NCBI GenBank assembly: GCA_905182995.1
Contig: CAJJDP010000140.1
Coordinates: 1-64,000, forward strand
Reading direction: 5' to 3'
DNA length: 64,000 nt
From: Paramecium octaurelia
Lineage: Eukaryota > Ciliophora > Oligohymenophorea > Peniculida > Parameciidae
The position numbers were made by a program, and so were the translations under genes. Below the pieces are notes generated by a model. That model had not been told where the DNA came from, did no database searches, and worked only from the letters and a program-made list of their open reading frames with translations. Each line of letters opens with the position of its first letter. Positions within the stretch are counted from its first letter, which is position 1. Below are positions 24,872 to 35,870 of this stretch, piece after piece.

Positions 24872-25340
24872 ATGAAGACTTCTGAGACGTAACTTGTCAT
24901 TTTTTAATGTAATTTAACTTTCAATTTTTGGGGTGATTCTGTAAATAAGAGGGATCTTAAGTAGTCTTTTGTATACAACCCTTAAATCGTGAATATAGAT
25001 ATCGAAGATTTGACAACATAGAACATACATTTTATTATAAATAATCAAAATTAAAAGAAGGCGTTATGGCTTCTAGTTGAATTAGAATATTGGAAGCTTT
25101 GTTAATCCATAATGAGAATTAATTCGAAAAGATTTTTGAGAAATTCATATATGAATTCAATTCGATACGAATTTATAAATGAATTTAGCTTATCAATAGG
25201 AAGATTCCAATAAACATGAAATTAGCAAGCAGGCTTTAATATCCTTATTGATTTCAATTGGGATGATGCGGAATGAGGAGTAGATGAGATACACTAGGAG
25301 GATTATCATTATGATAATTGCTTAAAAGAATAAAACCTGA
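24872..25340 (+). pseudogene. Broken or unresolved helical protein gene
   Basis: From ATG 24872 the frame is coding-like, and an intron near 25064-25086 (GTTATG donor, TTAG end) leads to ILEALLIHNENQFEKIFEKF. That frame hits TGA at 25180-25182. Coding-like sequence resumes in another frame from ATG 25179 (MNLAYQQEDSNKHEISKQAL) to TGA 25338-25340. No GT...AG segment of usual length connects them. A base deletion in the gene or an assembly error would explain this. The product would be alpha-helical with no recognised domain. It lies 27 bp upstream of the ATG1-like kinase, in the same direction. Confidence 0.45.
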
Positions 25341-25367
25341 TAATGATTGATTTTATTTATTTACTAA

Positions 25368-26967
25368 ATGTTACCCCAAGCATAATAAAACCTTATTCCA
25401 AAGAAGAAGATTGAACATTATACGTATTTAATGCATGAACAGATTGGGCGAGGATACAGTTCTAAGGTGTATAAGGGGAAGGATGAGAACACAGGAGAAG
25501 TGGTCGCTGTAAAAGTGATTGATGTGAAAGCAATCAGCAATGAAGTTGAGAGACAGCTAATCAATTAAGAGATAAATGCACTTAAGTTAATATAGTCAGT
25601 CAATGTTATCAAATTGCATGATTATTATCATACCAATAACAATACCTACATCATTACTGAATATTGCAATTAAGGGGATTTAGGCAAGCTCATCCAATAG
25701 TAGAGCATTATACCTGAGGTGGAGGCCTTTAAAATATTGAGACATATAATCAACGGATTTAAGGAGTAAATTAGGAAGGGTGTCATTCACAGAGACATCA
25801 AACCAACCAATATCCTGATAAAGAATTCAGTTCCAAAATTGGCTGATTATGGTTTCTCTAAAATGATTAAGGCTCCCAAAGAGAAGGTATTTTATAAGGT
25901 GGGAACTCCTATTTATATGAGTCCTGAAAGTTATTTGGAGAATAAATATTCAGAGAAGAGTGACATTTGGAGCATTGGAGTTGTCTATTATTAAATGCTC
26001 TATGGTTAATGTCCATGGGTGATCAACTCTGAAAGTGAATTTCAAGAATCTGTATCGCAATTGCATTTTAACCGAAATGTGCCCATATCAGAGGAGTCCA
26101 AGGATTTCTTAAGGAGAGCCTTATAAGTAGATGAAAATCAAAGGTTGTCTCTGGCTGACATTGATCAACATCCGCTGTTCTTGCGTCGTAATACTACTGC
26201 TCTCAATAAAATGAGAGGAGCATTGGTGAGTAATTCATTCAATAAATCAATCACAAATATGAATGTTGTTAGAGTTAATCAAACCCAGCAATGTACAAGG
26301 AGTGGTTCTACTTCGCATAAGCATTAAAAATCTAATCAAATCAAGGAGAAGATTGGGACTGTTGTGTAACATACATACTAAAGCTTTCACTATGGTAGCA
26401 TCTTAATTTATATCTAGAATCTCAACCTGAAGAGGTGATTTGTAATTTCCTAAATCAATGCAAATTCATCTATCGGACATGTTAATTGATTGATCATATC
26501 AAATATTTACAATCTCCAAGATTGAGAGAGAAGATTATGGGTTATTTTGGGAAGGAAGTGATGGACATAATGAATAAAGTATGTGTAATGTTTATTACAA
26601 GCTAAAAGAAGCATATGAGAAAGGAGTCAACACTATTAAAGTGATCAATTTCAATCATTAATTTGTGGTAGCCATTCTAAATAAGTATGCATTTAGAGAA
26701 GCTTATTTGAAATATAAAGAATTTTATGGCATGTCTATGTTGGGTGATATATCTGCTCTAAAGGATGTGATTAGAGAGTTGAACCATTAGCTGAGAATAA
26801 CTGAACAAAATGAAACTGGCATTTTGTTACTGGATTATCTAACCTATTATTACCAAGTGATTGTAAGTAACAATGCTTAATAATTCTTGGATGGCAAACC
26901 AATGAATGAAATTACCCCTAGTCATTATTAAGAAATTAGAGTGAAAATATATAATTTAGAAATATGA
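25368..26967 (+). CDS. ATG1/ULK-like Ser/Thr kinase
   Basis: Start at ATG 25368 (MLPQAQQNLIPKKKIEHYTY). The N-terminal kinase domain of about 270 residues has LMHEQIGRGYSSKVYKG, VVAVKVIDVKAI, YIITEYCNQGDLGKLI, VIHRDIKPTNILI, LADYGFSKM, VGTPIYMSPESYLENKY and SDIWSIGVVYYQMLYGQCPW. The order and wording resemble ATG1/ULK autophagy-initiating kinases, a family expanded in Paramecium. The magnesium-binding DFG is DYG, a conservative change that probably keeps activity. After a linker rich in Ser and Asn, introns 26395-26417 and 26579-26601 (AAG end) give a helical C-terminal region resembling ULK tail repeats (QPEEVICNFLNQCKFIYRTC). Total 517 residues. The autophagy role is inferred from the family. 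Confidence 0.85.
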
Positions 26968-27109
26968 TTTTCATTGATATGTATATCTCAAGTTAATTTC
27001 GCTGGTAGGTTTCCTTCCCTCCCTCCATCTCATTTACAGATTTCAAATAATTATCGAAATCATAAATGTATCCAATATACAATATGGATTTTATTTAATA
27101 AAATAACGA

Positions 27110-30100
27110 ATGAAATTAGACAACGATTTTTTGAAAATCCAAACTTATGCAAACTAGCTATTTGACTCACTCCCAGTTATAAAAGAATATAAGAATGATA
27201 AAGATCTCATTACTTAACTATAATACTCTTGCGTATGTTATGGTAGAAAATTAGTTTCTCTATTTGATAAATATACAATACTCTAAAAGAAATAGCAAGA
27301 AGGTTCAAATCAGCTGCTCATTAATTTGGCATCCCTCTTAAATGTAACACCAAATGAACAAACCATCTTAAACACAATCAAATAACAAAGCAAAGTTAAT
27401 GAGCAATTGCAATCCAAAATTGAATATCTAAAGCAATCTCAACAGGATGTTGTCTATTAAAAAATGTTGCAGCATGAATAGAAGCTAACTCAAGAGTTGT
27501 AAGAAGTGGCTGATCGTCTCATAAAAGAATTGAAGTAATCGAAAGACGATAAGCAAATCTTGTTAGATGAACTGTAAGTGAAAGAAGAACAACTTAAGTA
27601 ATATCAATATCAGTCGCAGTTGCAATAACCATCCCAATTAAGGTCTCCGACGAAACAATAATATAATAGTGCTCATAAATATTAGAGTGCCACTAAATAT
27701 TCCAGTTCGAACAAGCAACCTCGTTTCCAATAGCAATTGATTAATACACTTCAAGCCCTATCTACATAATCTAGGACTTTTCTGTCCTAATATGTTAATC
27801 AATTGGAATCAACATATGATTACGATCAATTGATGACTGATGATGCCCAAATGTTATCGTTGAACATCTCAAACTTAGTTAGGGATATCACTCAGATCAT
27901 CTAGCATAAAGAGGAGATCGTTGAAAACTTAATAAAAGGACTCGAAATATAGCTGGAGTAATTGAGATTAGAGCAGCAATAGAGTGAATTGAAGTAAACA
28001 GATACGAAACAATTGCAATATTAATTACAATAATTGTAAACTATGGTTAAGAAAGCCAAGGACACTCGAGCCAAAGAATTGGATAGAGCATTCAATTCTG
28101 AAGTACCAGTGTTTATAGTGCCAGATGATTTGATGGATTCAGAATTACAATTGACTATTGAAAGACACAATTCCAAAGTTCAATAAAGATTGAATGATTT
28201 GGCAGTTCAATTAAAAAAGAAATCCACGCAATTTGAATAAATATAATCATAGAGCACTAAAATTAAAATTATATTGGAAGAAGGATTGAATAGATTATAA
28301 ATTATATTGAATGAACTCTAAAACATGGCTGATTCTAAGGAAGCATTAAAATTGCTGAAATTTTGCAAAAATGAGATTGATTCTATACAGGTAAATCTGA
28401 GTGGAATTGACATTGAGTAATAAGTGTCAATTGAAATAAAACAGTAGAGATAAAATTAGTTACAATAATTGGATCAATTAAAAAAGTTCTATTCCGAATA
28501 GACAGAAAGGCTAATTTAAGAAAATGAACAACTTAATGAGCAATTGGCAAAGGTTTAGTAATTGACTTAAGGATTACACAATGATAATGAATAATTGGTG
28601 CGTAAATTAAAATCAGCCTAATAAGAGTAGTTGCAATAGAAAGGGGATAAAGACAATTTAATATAGGAATTGGAATTGACTATCAGTTAGTAAGAATAGA
28701 ATATCAAATTATTTGAGTAATAAGAAAAAAAGCAGAGATAGACTATGGAATAAATGGAAAAAGAATTGGAAACCAAAAAGCGGGAATACTTAAATCTGTA
28801 ATAATCAAAATAATTGGAATAGTAGGATGCAATAGATAAATTAAATGATAAGAATTCAGTCTTAGAATTTGAGAATAAAACATACAAATAATAATTGGAT
28901 GTTATTGAAAAGGACTTTTAGAAACTCAAGTCTTAACGTCAGACTCAGGATTAATTGGCTGAGTAAGACAAGTAGACTTTGAGAAAACAATTGGATGAGA
29001 AGAAAAAATAATTATTGTAATTATAGACAGAGAACAAGAAATAACACGAAGAAGCTGTAGCTTAAATAGAGGAATTATAGGATGAATTGTAGCATATATC
29101 AAGTTAATTGCAATTAAGAGAGACGGAGATTAAATAATTGCATAAGACTTTGAGTGAGTTGGAGGATTTCTCTAGAAAGCAAATTGATGTTATCAGAACT
29201 TACGAGGATAAGTTAACTGAGGCTCATCAAATTAAAAAACAATTAGAAAATAATAACGAAGGAAGCGATCAAATGTTGTCTCAGTTATAACTTAAATGTC
29301 AATAGCTTTAACAACAGTTCAATCAGTCGAAACATGAAAATGATAAGTAAACTATTATTCTAAGTATTAGGTTATTGAATGATTTGAGTGTTCTGTAGAA
29401 GTAATACACTAAGTAAACTGAAGCCATGGAACAAGAGTTTAAGGATAAGTTGAGCAAGTAATCAGAGATAAACAAAATACTCAAGGAAGAAGCAAGAAAC
29501 TTGAAAGCCTAGTTGGAATTGAAGATTAATCAATTAAGATAATTGGAATAGGATTTATAGGATAAAAATAATGATTTGGAGTACATTAATTTAATAATAT
29601 AAATAGTAAAGCACAAAAAATTTGCAAACAATTGAATCTGTAAGTAAGTGAATTCAGATAGAAAATCGAATATTTTGAAGACTTTAAATAAGAAGTACTT
29701 GTATTTTAAAACATTAGAATTTAGAGACTTCAGAGTAATATGCAAAATAATTATAATTGTTGCAAAATGAAAACTTCTAATTTAGGAAAGAATTGGATAG
29801 ATAATAACAGTAGAACACGTAAAGATAGAAAACAAATAATATTTAAGATCAATAGATGAAAGAGGAAATAAATAATCTCAAATAGGAAGTGAGAAAGATG
29901 GAACAATTATTGAATTAAGAAAGATAGAACTATGAATAGGAAATTAGAAACTATTAAAATTAGATAGGTGAATACACAAAATTAGATCTATCAATGAGAT
30001 AAAAGTCAGGGTAATCTGGTGGAAGTGCCTTTTATGAAAATTTGATAGAAGCAAAAGATTTAGAGATTGCTAGATTGGCAAATATAGTGAAATCTTTGAC

Positions 30101-30116
30101 AGATCTAAGAAAATGA
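27110..30116 (+). CDS. Long coiled-coil protein (985 aa)
   Basis: ATG 27110 (MKLDNDFLKIQTYANQLFDS) opens a 985-residue protein that is almost wholly heptad-rich and glutamine-rich. Examples are LKQTDTKQLQYQLQQLQTM and QIEELQDELQHISSQLQLRE. A short low-complexity gap around residues 175-210 (SPTKQQYNSAHKYQSATKYS) has basic Ser-rich character. Introns 29581-29606 and 29695-29717 near the 3' end are needed to keep the frame. Q codons are mostly TAA/TAG, so other frames look broken. It ends EIARLANIVKSLTDLRK. A role in basal bodies, cortex or cilia is common for such ciliate proteins but is inference only; no named family is recognised. Confidence 0.82.
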
Positions 30117-30776
30117 TTATAATTTAAATAGTTTGAAAATAATAACACTAATTTTAGTTAAATAAATATTAAATAATAATCTAGTTTTATTGCATCTGTC
30201 ATTTCACGCCTTAATCATCAAAATAAATTCTCTTCAATTATCAATAAAATGATTTTATATGATGCTTGATAGTTAAATAGAAGAGACTATGTGTGTTCTG
30301 ATAGTTGCAGATAAAAAATAATATCAACCTATGAACTGTGTAAACCAAATTTTAATGCTTATTAAGATTTGAGGTTAAGGAGAACTCAAGACTCAAAATA
30401 GTTGATGGGTGTAATATGTCCATTAGAGATTACCTTCTGAATTTAAATAGATTGCTCTTAAGTGATTGTGAATATGAGAGGGTGCAATTTGTTTGAATAT
30501 AACAATTAATTGTTGAATTTAATATTAATAGCTAATACAAACTATTTATTTTTCTTCATAATTATTTCCGATTAGGTGTTTAATCAGAATTTTATTTTTT
30601 TTTTGTTCTCCAAGTTTTGGGGATTGCTAGTAAATTGCAGATCTTTAGCAATCTAAACAGATTATTGTATCCACTCATTCAACCAGGGAAATCTTTTATA
30701 ATTTAGGACATCCTAATAAAAAATGAGTTAAAAATTACATCAATTTGGTCATTTTATATTGATTCCACAATGAAAT
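30117..30776. other. Spacer with an unresolved Cys-containing open frame
   Basis: Between 30270 and 30410 one frame reads RRDYVCSDSCRQKIISTYEL and then LRRTQDSKQLMGVICPLEI, which looks coding. It has no ATG, stops at TGA, and no intron extends it convincingly. Downstream codons stay open in places. It may be a decayed zinc-finger-like gene. Not called. Confidence 0.35.
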
Positions 30777-31451
30777 TCACGTATTTTTGTATTTTATGTT
30801 TATTTTCATCAAGTGCTAATTATAGGTATTGGCCTAGATTAGTTGGGGAATGAAATTCTTACTTAAAAAGTTTGAGTAATGTTACTGATATTGAGGTGAT
30901 AGAAATAATTGCTAGACGAAGGCAGTATTCATTTTCTTAATTTGTTGTTTCTATATGTTGTTAGTGGGCTTTTAAAACTTCACACTTTTGCGAATAATGA
31001 ATTTAATCATTTCTTCTTTCGTTTTTTCAGCCTATCATTGAGATATGGATTTTTACTTGTAAGTATCTGGTAAAGATGAGGAAATAGATTCTTTTGAGTG
31101 CACTCCTCTGTGTGCACTATCGAATTGTTTTTCGGTAGGCAAAGATTTATTCTTTTGGAAGGTAATTGAGATTTTTCATCAGAAAGTCAATCATTTTAAA
31201 TACTTCATCCTTGAGTTGTTCTTTATTCAAAGAGAGAAGGTCTGAGACTTGGTTGTGTTGCAATTGTTTTCTCAAAAAGTTATTCTCCTGGGTTAAATGA
31301 TGAATCGCAATTTTATAATTCTCTATTTCGTTCTGAATCGGGGTGTAGTTTATGGGTACGATATAATGTGGGATAAAAAATGGGTTTTCTTCCTGAGGTT
31401 ATACTTTATAAATTAGGTTACTTATTTGATAACATTGTCTTCTTCCTTCAT
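30777..31451 (-). CDS. Small coiled-coil protein (206 aa)
   Basis: Minus-strand start at CAT 31449-31451 (MKEEDNVIKQ). Intron at plus 31393-31421 (29 bases, CAG end) leads to ENPFFIPHYIVPINYTP, then a short leucine-zipper-like coil NEIENYKIAIHHLTQENNFL. Intron 31032-31056 leads to a basic helical tail (AEKTKEEMIKFIIRKSVKFQ) ending at TGA. There is no recognised domain. Exon lengths sum to exactly 207 codons. It is divergent from the histidine kinase at 31594, 142 bp apart. Confidence 0.68.
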
Positions 31452-31593
31452 TATTTATATAAAGTTTGAGTACTCTAAAAAGCAAGTTAGAGATAAAATT
31501 AATTAAAGATATTATTGAATAAGCATTATTTCTTATATGTTACAATCATGTATTACAATTCTCCATTATGTATATTAATTTAATAAAATAATC
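31452..31593. promoter_or_regulatory. Divergent intergenic region
   Basis: These 142 bp separate the starts of two divergent genes (coiled-coil protein, minus; hybrid histidine kinase 1, plus), so both promoters must lie here or overlap the genes. AT-rich, and no named element is recognisable. Confidence 0.4.
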
Positions 31594-34327
31594 ATGCCCA
31601 AATGGGAAATCATCAAGAATGCTTTTTTGAAGCATCTCAAAACTTTGAGGTGGGATCAATACTAACAGTGGAGATGGCACAATCACTTCCAATGGGCTGA
31701 TGCTACCTTCAGACCTATTCTGATACTCCAATTAATCTTCATAATCATAAGATTGTCCATAATAGCAGATACATTGTACATTTAAATTACCTTGGCAACC
31801 CAAATATGTGCCCACATTCTCTTATTTTTATCCATTTCGAAAGCAATATCCGAAGAATCGCATCTCTACATCTAATTATTGCCCCTAATTTAACAATACT
31901 GTATGTATTGGATTTGCTACATCATCAATGAAAAGGATTATTTTATGGTCTATGTTGCCTTCACAAGCATCTATTAGAGTATGTACTCTACTTTGCGCAT
32001 GAAATTTTTAACAATTTCTTTGTTCTTAATTCAGAGCATCTTCCTTGCTGACTTACCCTCATTTGAAGGATTGTTCCTTTCAACAGTCCTTCTAATCTTG
32101 TAGATTTTGAGAAAGGAGTTCCTTTATTTACAACATTTTCAAAATCTACAAGCCCTATTTATGATAATCGATTCTACTCCCTAAGCTATATGCATTGTTC
32201 ATAAGGATAAGAATTTCTTACTATACTCAAACAAGATCTTTGACAATTTGGCCAACAAGTTGGAAAGTACAAATTAGGCTGAGACTGATTAATCGCCTGA
32301 AAAAACGTCTTCCATTTATTCAGCTAGAAATTAGTTAAGCTTTTTGTAGAACCTGCAATTGGATGAATTGAATAATGATTAGACTCTATTTGATTTTGAT
32401 GACGAGGACCTTGAAATGGAAGATCAGTATAAGATAAAGAATGTTACCTATTGTAAGGAGAAAACCCAATTATTATCCTAAAACCGATTTTCTGTGGAAA
32501 TTTAATAATAACCCCCCAAAACTCATTAATAATAGTAAAAGTTTTTTCAATCGTTCAAAAATCAAGAAGATGAAAGCATAATCAAAAAGAAATTCACATC
32601 AGATGTGACAATGAAAATCGAATTCAACCACTCTCCTCAGATGATGATTCATTCAGCTGGCAAGAAGAGTTCTCGTAAAAAGTCTCAAAATCATATCAGA
32701 TTAAACAAATCTTCTCTGTATATGACACCAAGTCGTAAGATCTCAGCGGATCAACTGTTGTCCAAAGAGAGCAAAGAGTACCCCAGCTCCAATCATAAGC
32801 AATCTCAAGATTTTAACACTCCTGCTCCCAGATCAAAACCGACCATCAACCATAAGATGAAGTTCCTAGTCAACGTGTTGGAGAATTGCAGGCTATTCGA
32901 CAACGATGATGGTTTGCAAATCTATTTCATCAATGAAATCAATCAAATTCTCTTAAGAGCCAAACTCAAGAAGTTAGAATCCATCAAAAAGAATATTCTG
33001 AGATCGATTTCTCACGAATTGCTCACGAATCTAAACGCCATCTTCGGATTCATCAAACAATGTCAAGACAAACAATCTTCCTCGGAGTCTTGTTCCTAAC
33101 AATTAGAATAGGCTCTGTGTTACACAAAACTCCAATTGTATAAGATCTACGATTTCTTTGATTACAGAGACATCCTGGAGGAGAAACTCATAATGAAATC
33201 AGATAAGTTTGAGATTAACTCAGTGATATGGGAATGCGTAGATTTATTGAAGGACCAAATCGAAAGGAAGCTTCTCTCAATTAAAGTGGAATTGCCAGAG
33301 GTTTCCTATATAATTATCGGGGATCGTTAAAGGTTGTGTTAGGTGTTGTTGAATTTGATAGGGAATGCAATTCGATTTACATTTAAGGGTGGAATCGAAA
33401 TAAGAGTGTCTAAAAAATAATATATAGATTCCATGTAGGGAATAGATGATGTACAATCCTACAATTGTCAGGATACGAATTTGTTGCAGGTTTCCATAAG
33501 CGATACTGGGATAGGGATGAAGGAGGATGAATTATGCAATCTGAGAAAGAAGGTATTAGTATAGCATATAGAATTAGTTGCACATCTCTGATGATGATGA
33601 GAAGGTGTCCAAATAGTCTGTCGGAATTAGTTTGGGATTGTCGGTCTGTAAGTAAATTATAAAGCATTTGGCACCTAGCCATTAAAATTATCTGTCAGTT
33701 GAATCCTATTTGAGCAAAGGCACCCAATTTTATTTCGTATTGTAATATGATGAGGAGCAAGTGCAACAAGAACAAAGTCAATTGTAAAATTCATTCATTC
33801 ACACCATTCCCTTTTTAGAACAGCAAAGCACTCAGCAGGTTCGAGTTTTGAATTACAATAAATGTAGCAAAACATAGATGGGAGACCAGATTGGAAATGT
33901 GGAAACAAATGTTTGCAATTGCAACAAGGCCTTAATTGTAGATGATGAGCAATTCAACATTCACATCCTCTCCCATCTCATGAAGAAGTTGGGCTACGAC
34001 ATTGATTTTGCATTCAATGGCTAGTAGGCTATTGAGAAAATAGAGGTCCAATTGGCTAATCGATGCAACACCTCAACTTGCATTGGATACAAGTGTATTT
34101 TGATGGATATCAATATGCCCATTATGAGTGGGTGGGAAGCTGTACAAAGAATTAGATAAATGGAATATAAAATCAAATTAACGAGAACCATTCCTGTCAT
34201 TGCAGTTACTGCTTTCTGTAGCATCCAAGATTAGTAGAAAAGCATTCAAGAGGGCTTTAATTGTGTGTTAACCAAACCTATTTCAAAGGAAAAACTTCGG
34301 GATACTTTTCATCGGCTCAATATTTGA
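31594..34327 (+). CDS. Hybrid histidine kinase 1 (membrane sensor kinase with receiver)
   Basis: ATG 31594 (MPKWEIIKNAFLKHLKTLRW). Several hydrophobic segments up to about residue 200 (PILILQLIFIIIRLSIIA, LPSFEGLFLSTVLLILQIL) suggest a membrane-anchored sensor, followed by a PAS-like start (ALFMIIDSTPQAICIVHKDK). The kinase core has the H-box SISHELLTNLNAIFGF, N-box LLNLIGNAIRFTFKG, G1 ISDTGIGMKEDE and G2 VGISLGLSV. The intron 33553-33577 lies between N- and G-boxes. The C-terminal receiver shows ALIVDDEQFN, CILMDINMPIMSGWE (phospho-acceptor Asp), VIAVTAF and LTKPISKEKL. In two-component phosphorelay the histidine phosphate passes to this aspartate; the stimulus is unknown. 902 residues. The H-box has SHEL-L in place of the usual SHELRTPL, so the proline is lost. 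Confidence 0.9.
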
Positions 34328-34433
34328 TAATATCTATTTGTTCTATTTACTATTTTTAAATTGTCTTTCATCAGAATTATTAATAATATTTCAATTGTTT
34401 ATTTGACAATTAATATATATATATATTGAGATT

Positions 34434-35105
34434 ATGTCATCCTTAGTCAAAAAGGCCTAAGACCCTTATGAATAATTAATCAAAGTGCTCTTGTTGGGCA
34501 ACTCTGGAGTCGGCAAAACCCAGATTCTCCTCAGATACTGCGATAACAACTTCAAAACAGGATATATGTGTACAATTGGTAATCGATTGTCCACTATCAT
34601 TTAATAGGAGTGGATTTCAAAATTAAGAAACTCTAGGTCGATGAAAAAATGGTTAAGATGCAAATATGGGATACAGCTGGACAAGAGAAATATCAGACCC
34701 TTACTCAGAATTTCTACAAAGGAGCCATGGGCATTCTATTGGTTTTTGCACTCAACAACAAGGATTCTCTGAGAGACATTGACAAGTGGATGAATTAAAT
34801 TAAATAGCATGCTAGTGAAAACATCATTAAAGTCTTAATAGGTATCTATCGCCATATCAATCATAGGAAACAAGGCCGATATCAAGGAGAGATGCATTTC
34901 AAATGAGGAGGCTCAATCATTGGCTGAAAAGTATGGAATCCCTTATTTTGAAACCAGTGCTAAGGAAGGCACCAATGTCAATGAAGTATTTTTGCAAGTT
35001 GCCAAATTGATTAACCATCATCACCAAGATTAATAAAATGGCAATGCTAATAAAGTGCTTTCAATTCATTAAGACGAAAAAAAAGTGGATTCCTCCTGTT
35101 GCTGA
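34434..35105 (+). CDS. Rab-family small GTPase
   Basis: Membrane-traffic GTPase of 205 residues. All G motifs are visible: P-loop LLGNSGVGKTQILLRY, TIGVDFKIKKL (switch I), IWDTAGQEKYQTL (G3 and switch II), IGNKADIKE (NKxD) and FETSAKEG. The C-terminus ends SSCC, a double-cysteine geranylgeranylation signal. Introns 34579-34607 and 34842-34866 are needed for frame, and both interrupt after the first base of a glycine codon (ATT G|GA, ATA G|GA). The P-loop has GKTQ instead of GKTS/T, so the Mg-coordinating Ser/Thr after the lysine is kept as T. The subfamily resembles the Rab1/8/10 branch in switch II, but I cannot fix it. It starts 106 bp after the histidine kinase stop. Confidence 0.92.
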
Positions 35106-35787
35106 TTAATTTATATCTATAAACTCCTATTTTATATTGATAAATTATAAGTAATCATTTTATTCTAATTTAATAAATTCAACACCACTTTGAACCAAAA
35201 TGTGAGAAGTCTTATAAATTTCATATAAAAATGTTGTAAAATAAGCAAGCAACTCCTCTTTCTCAATAAAAGTTAAATGTTGCTTATTCTATATTTGAAA
35301 TATCTATCACCAAATTTTTGATGTTTCTTAGGCTCAATATCTCTCGAATACATAATTCAGATCATTAATTATTTTACCCATGAAAGGTATAATCAGGGTG
35401 GTGAAAAAATGTTATTTCATTTCAATTAATAAATACAGAATTAGAATCACGCAATCAAGAATAATGTTCTCGATTAATTTAATCATTAAATTTTTGAGTC
35501 CAACAATCATATAATTGGAGTAACCATTTTTGATCTAGTATTGAAAGTAAGCTGGGAAGGACGAATGAGCAGCGAGGGGGAAGAAAATCAGAAAAAGGAG
35601 TAACCTAAATCTAGTTTAAGCCAGATATTCATTCAAGTTGAGGTTTTGTTCTTTAAGATAGCCCTATTTTAAAATTTATATTTAAGATAATTAGGATATT
35701 CAATAAATAACTAGAATACAAAAATTTTAATAAAGAAATTTTTGTGGCCAAATGGAAGCCTAGTTAGTGGAGATATTTTTGCAACAT
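35061..35787 (-). CDS. Hypothetical membrane protein, model uncertain
   Basis: Minus-strand ATG at 35785-35787 (MLQKYLHQLGFHLATKISLL). Hydrophobic stretches follow (SYLLNILIILNI, then in another frame RLLLFLIFFPLAAHSSF and LDCVILILYLLIE), then a soluble end QHLTFIEKEELLAYFTTFLY. Two things are unresolved. The frame change near plus 35695-35705 in a TTTTAAAA run has no usable intron, and a middle intron would have to end in GAG. Read through Q codons, the last frame reaches TGA only at 35061-35063, inside the 3' end of the Rab gene on the other strand. It may be a frameshifted gene or contain a sequence error. No function is proposed. Confidence 0.4.
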
Positions 35788-35870
35788 GTTAATATCAGGA
35801 TGAGTTATATTGATTAATTTGTTCAAATAATATTAAATATAAAAGATAATATTAGGGCGAAATCAAATAT

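Noticed and set aside
31546..31731. Minus-strand frame beginning MEYQNRSEG
   Set aside because: It lies opposite the start of histidine kinase 1, whose frame and membrane segments are convincing; no intron links it to the gene at 30777-31451.
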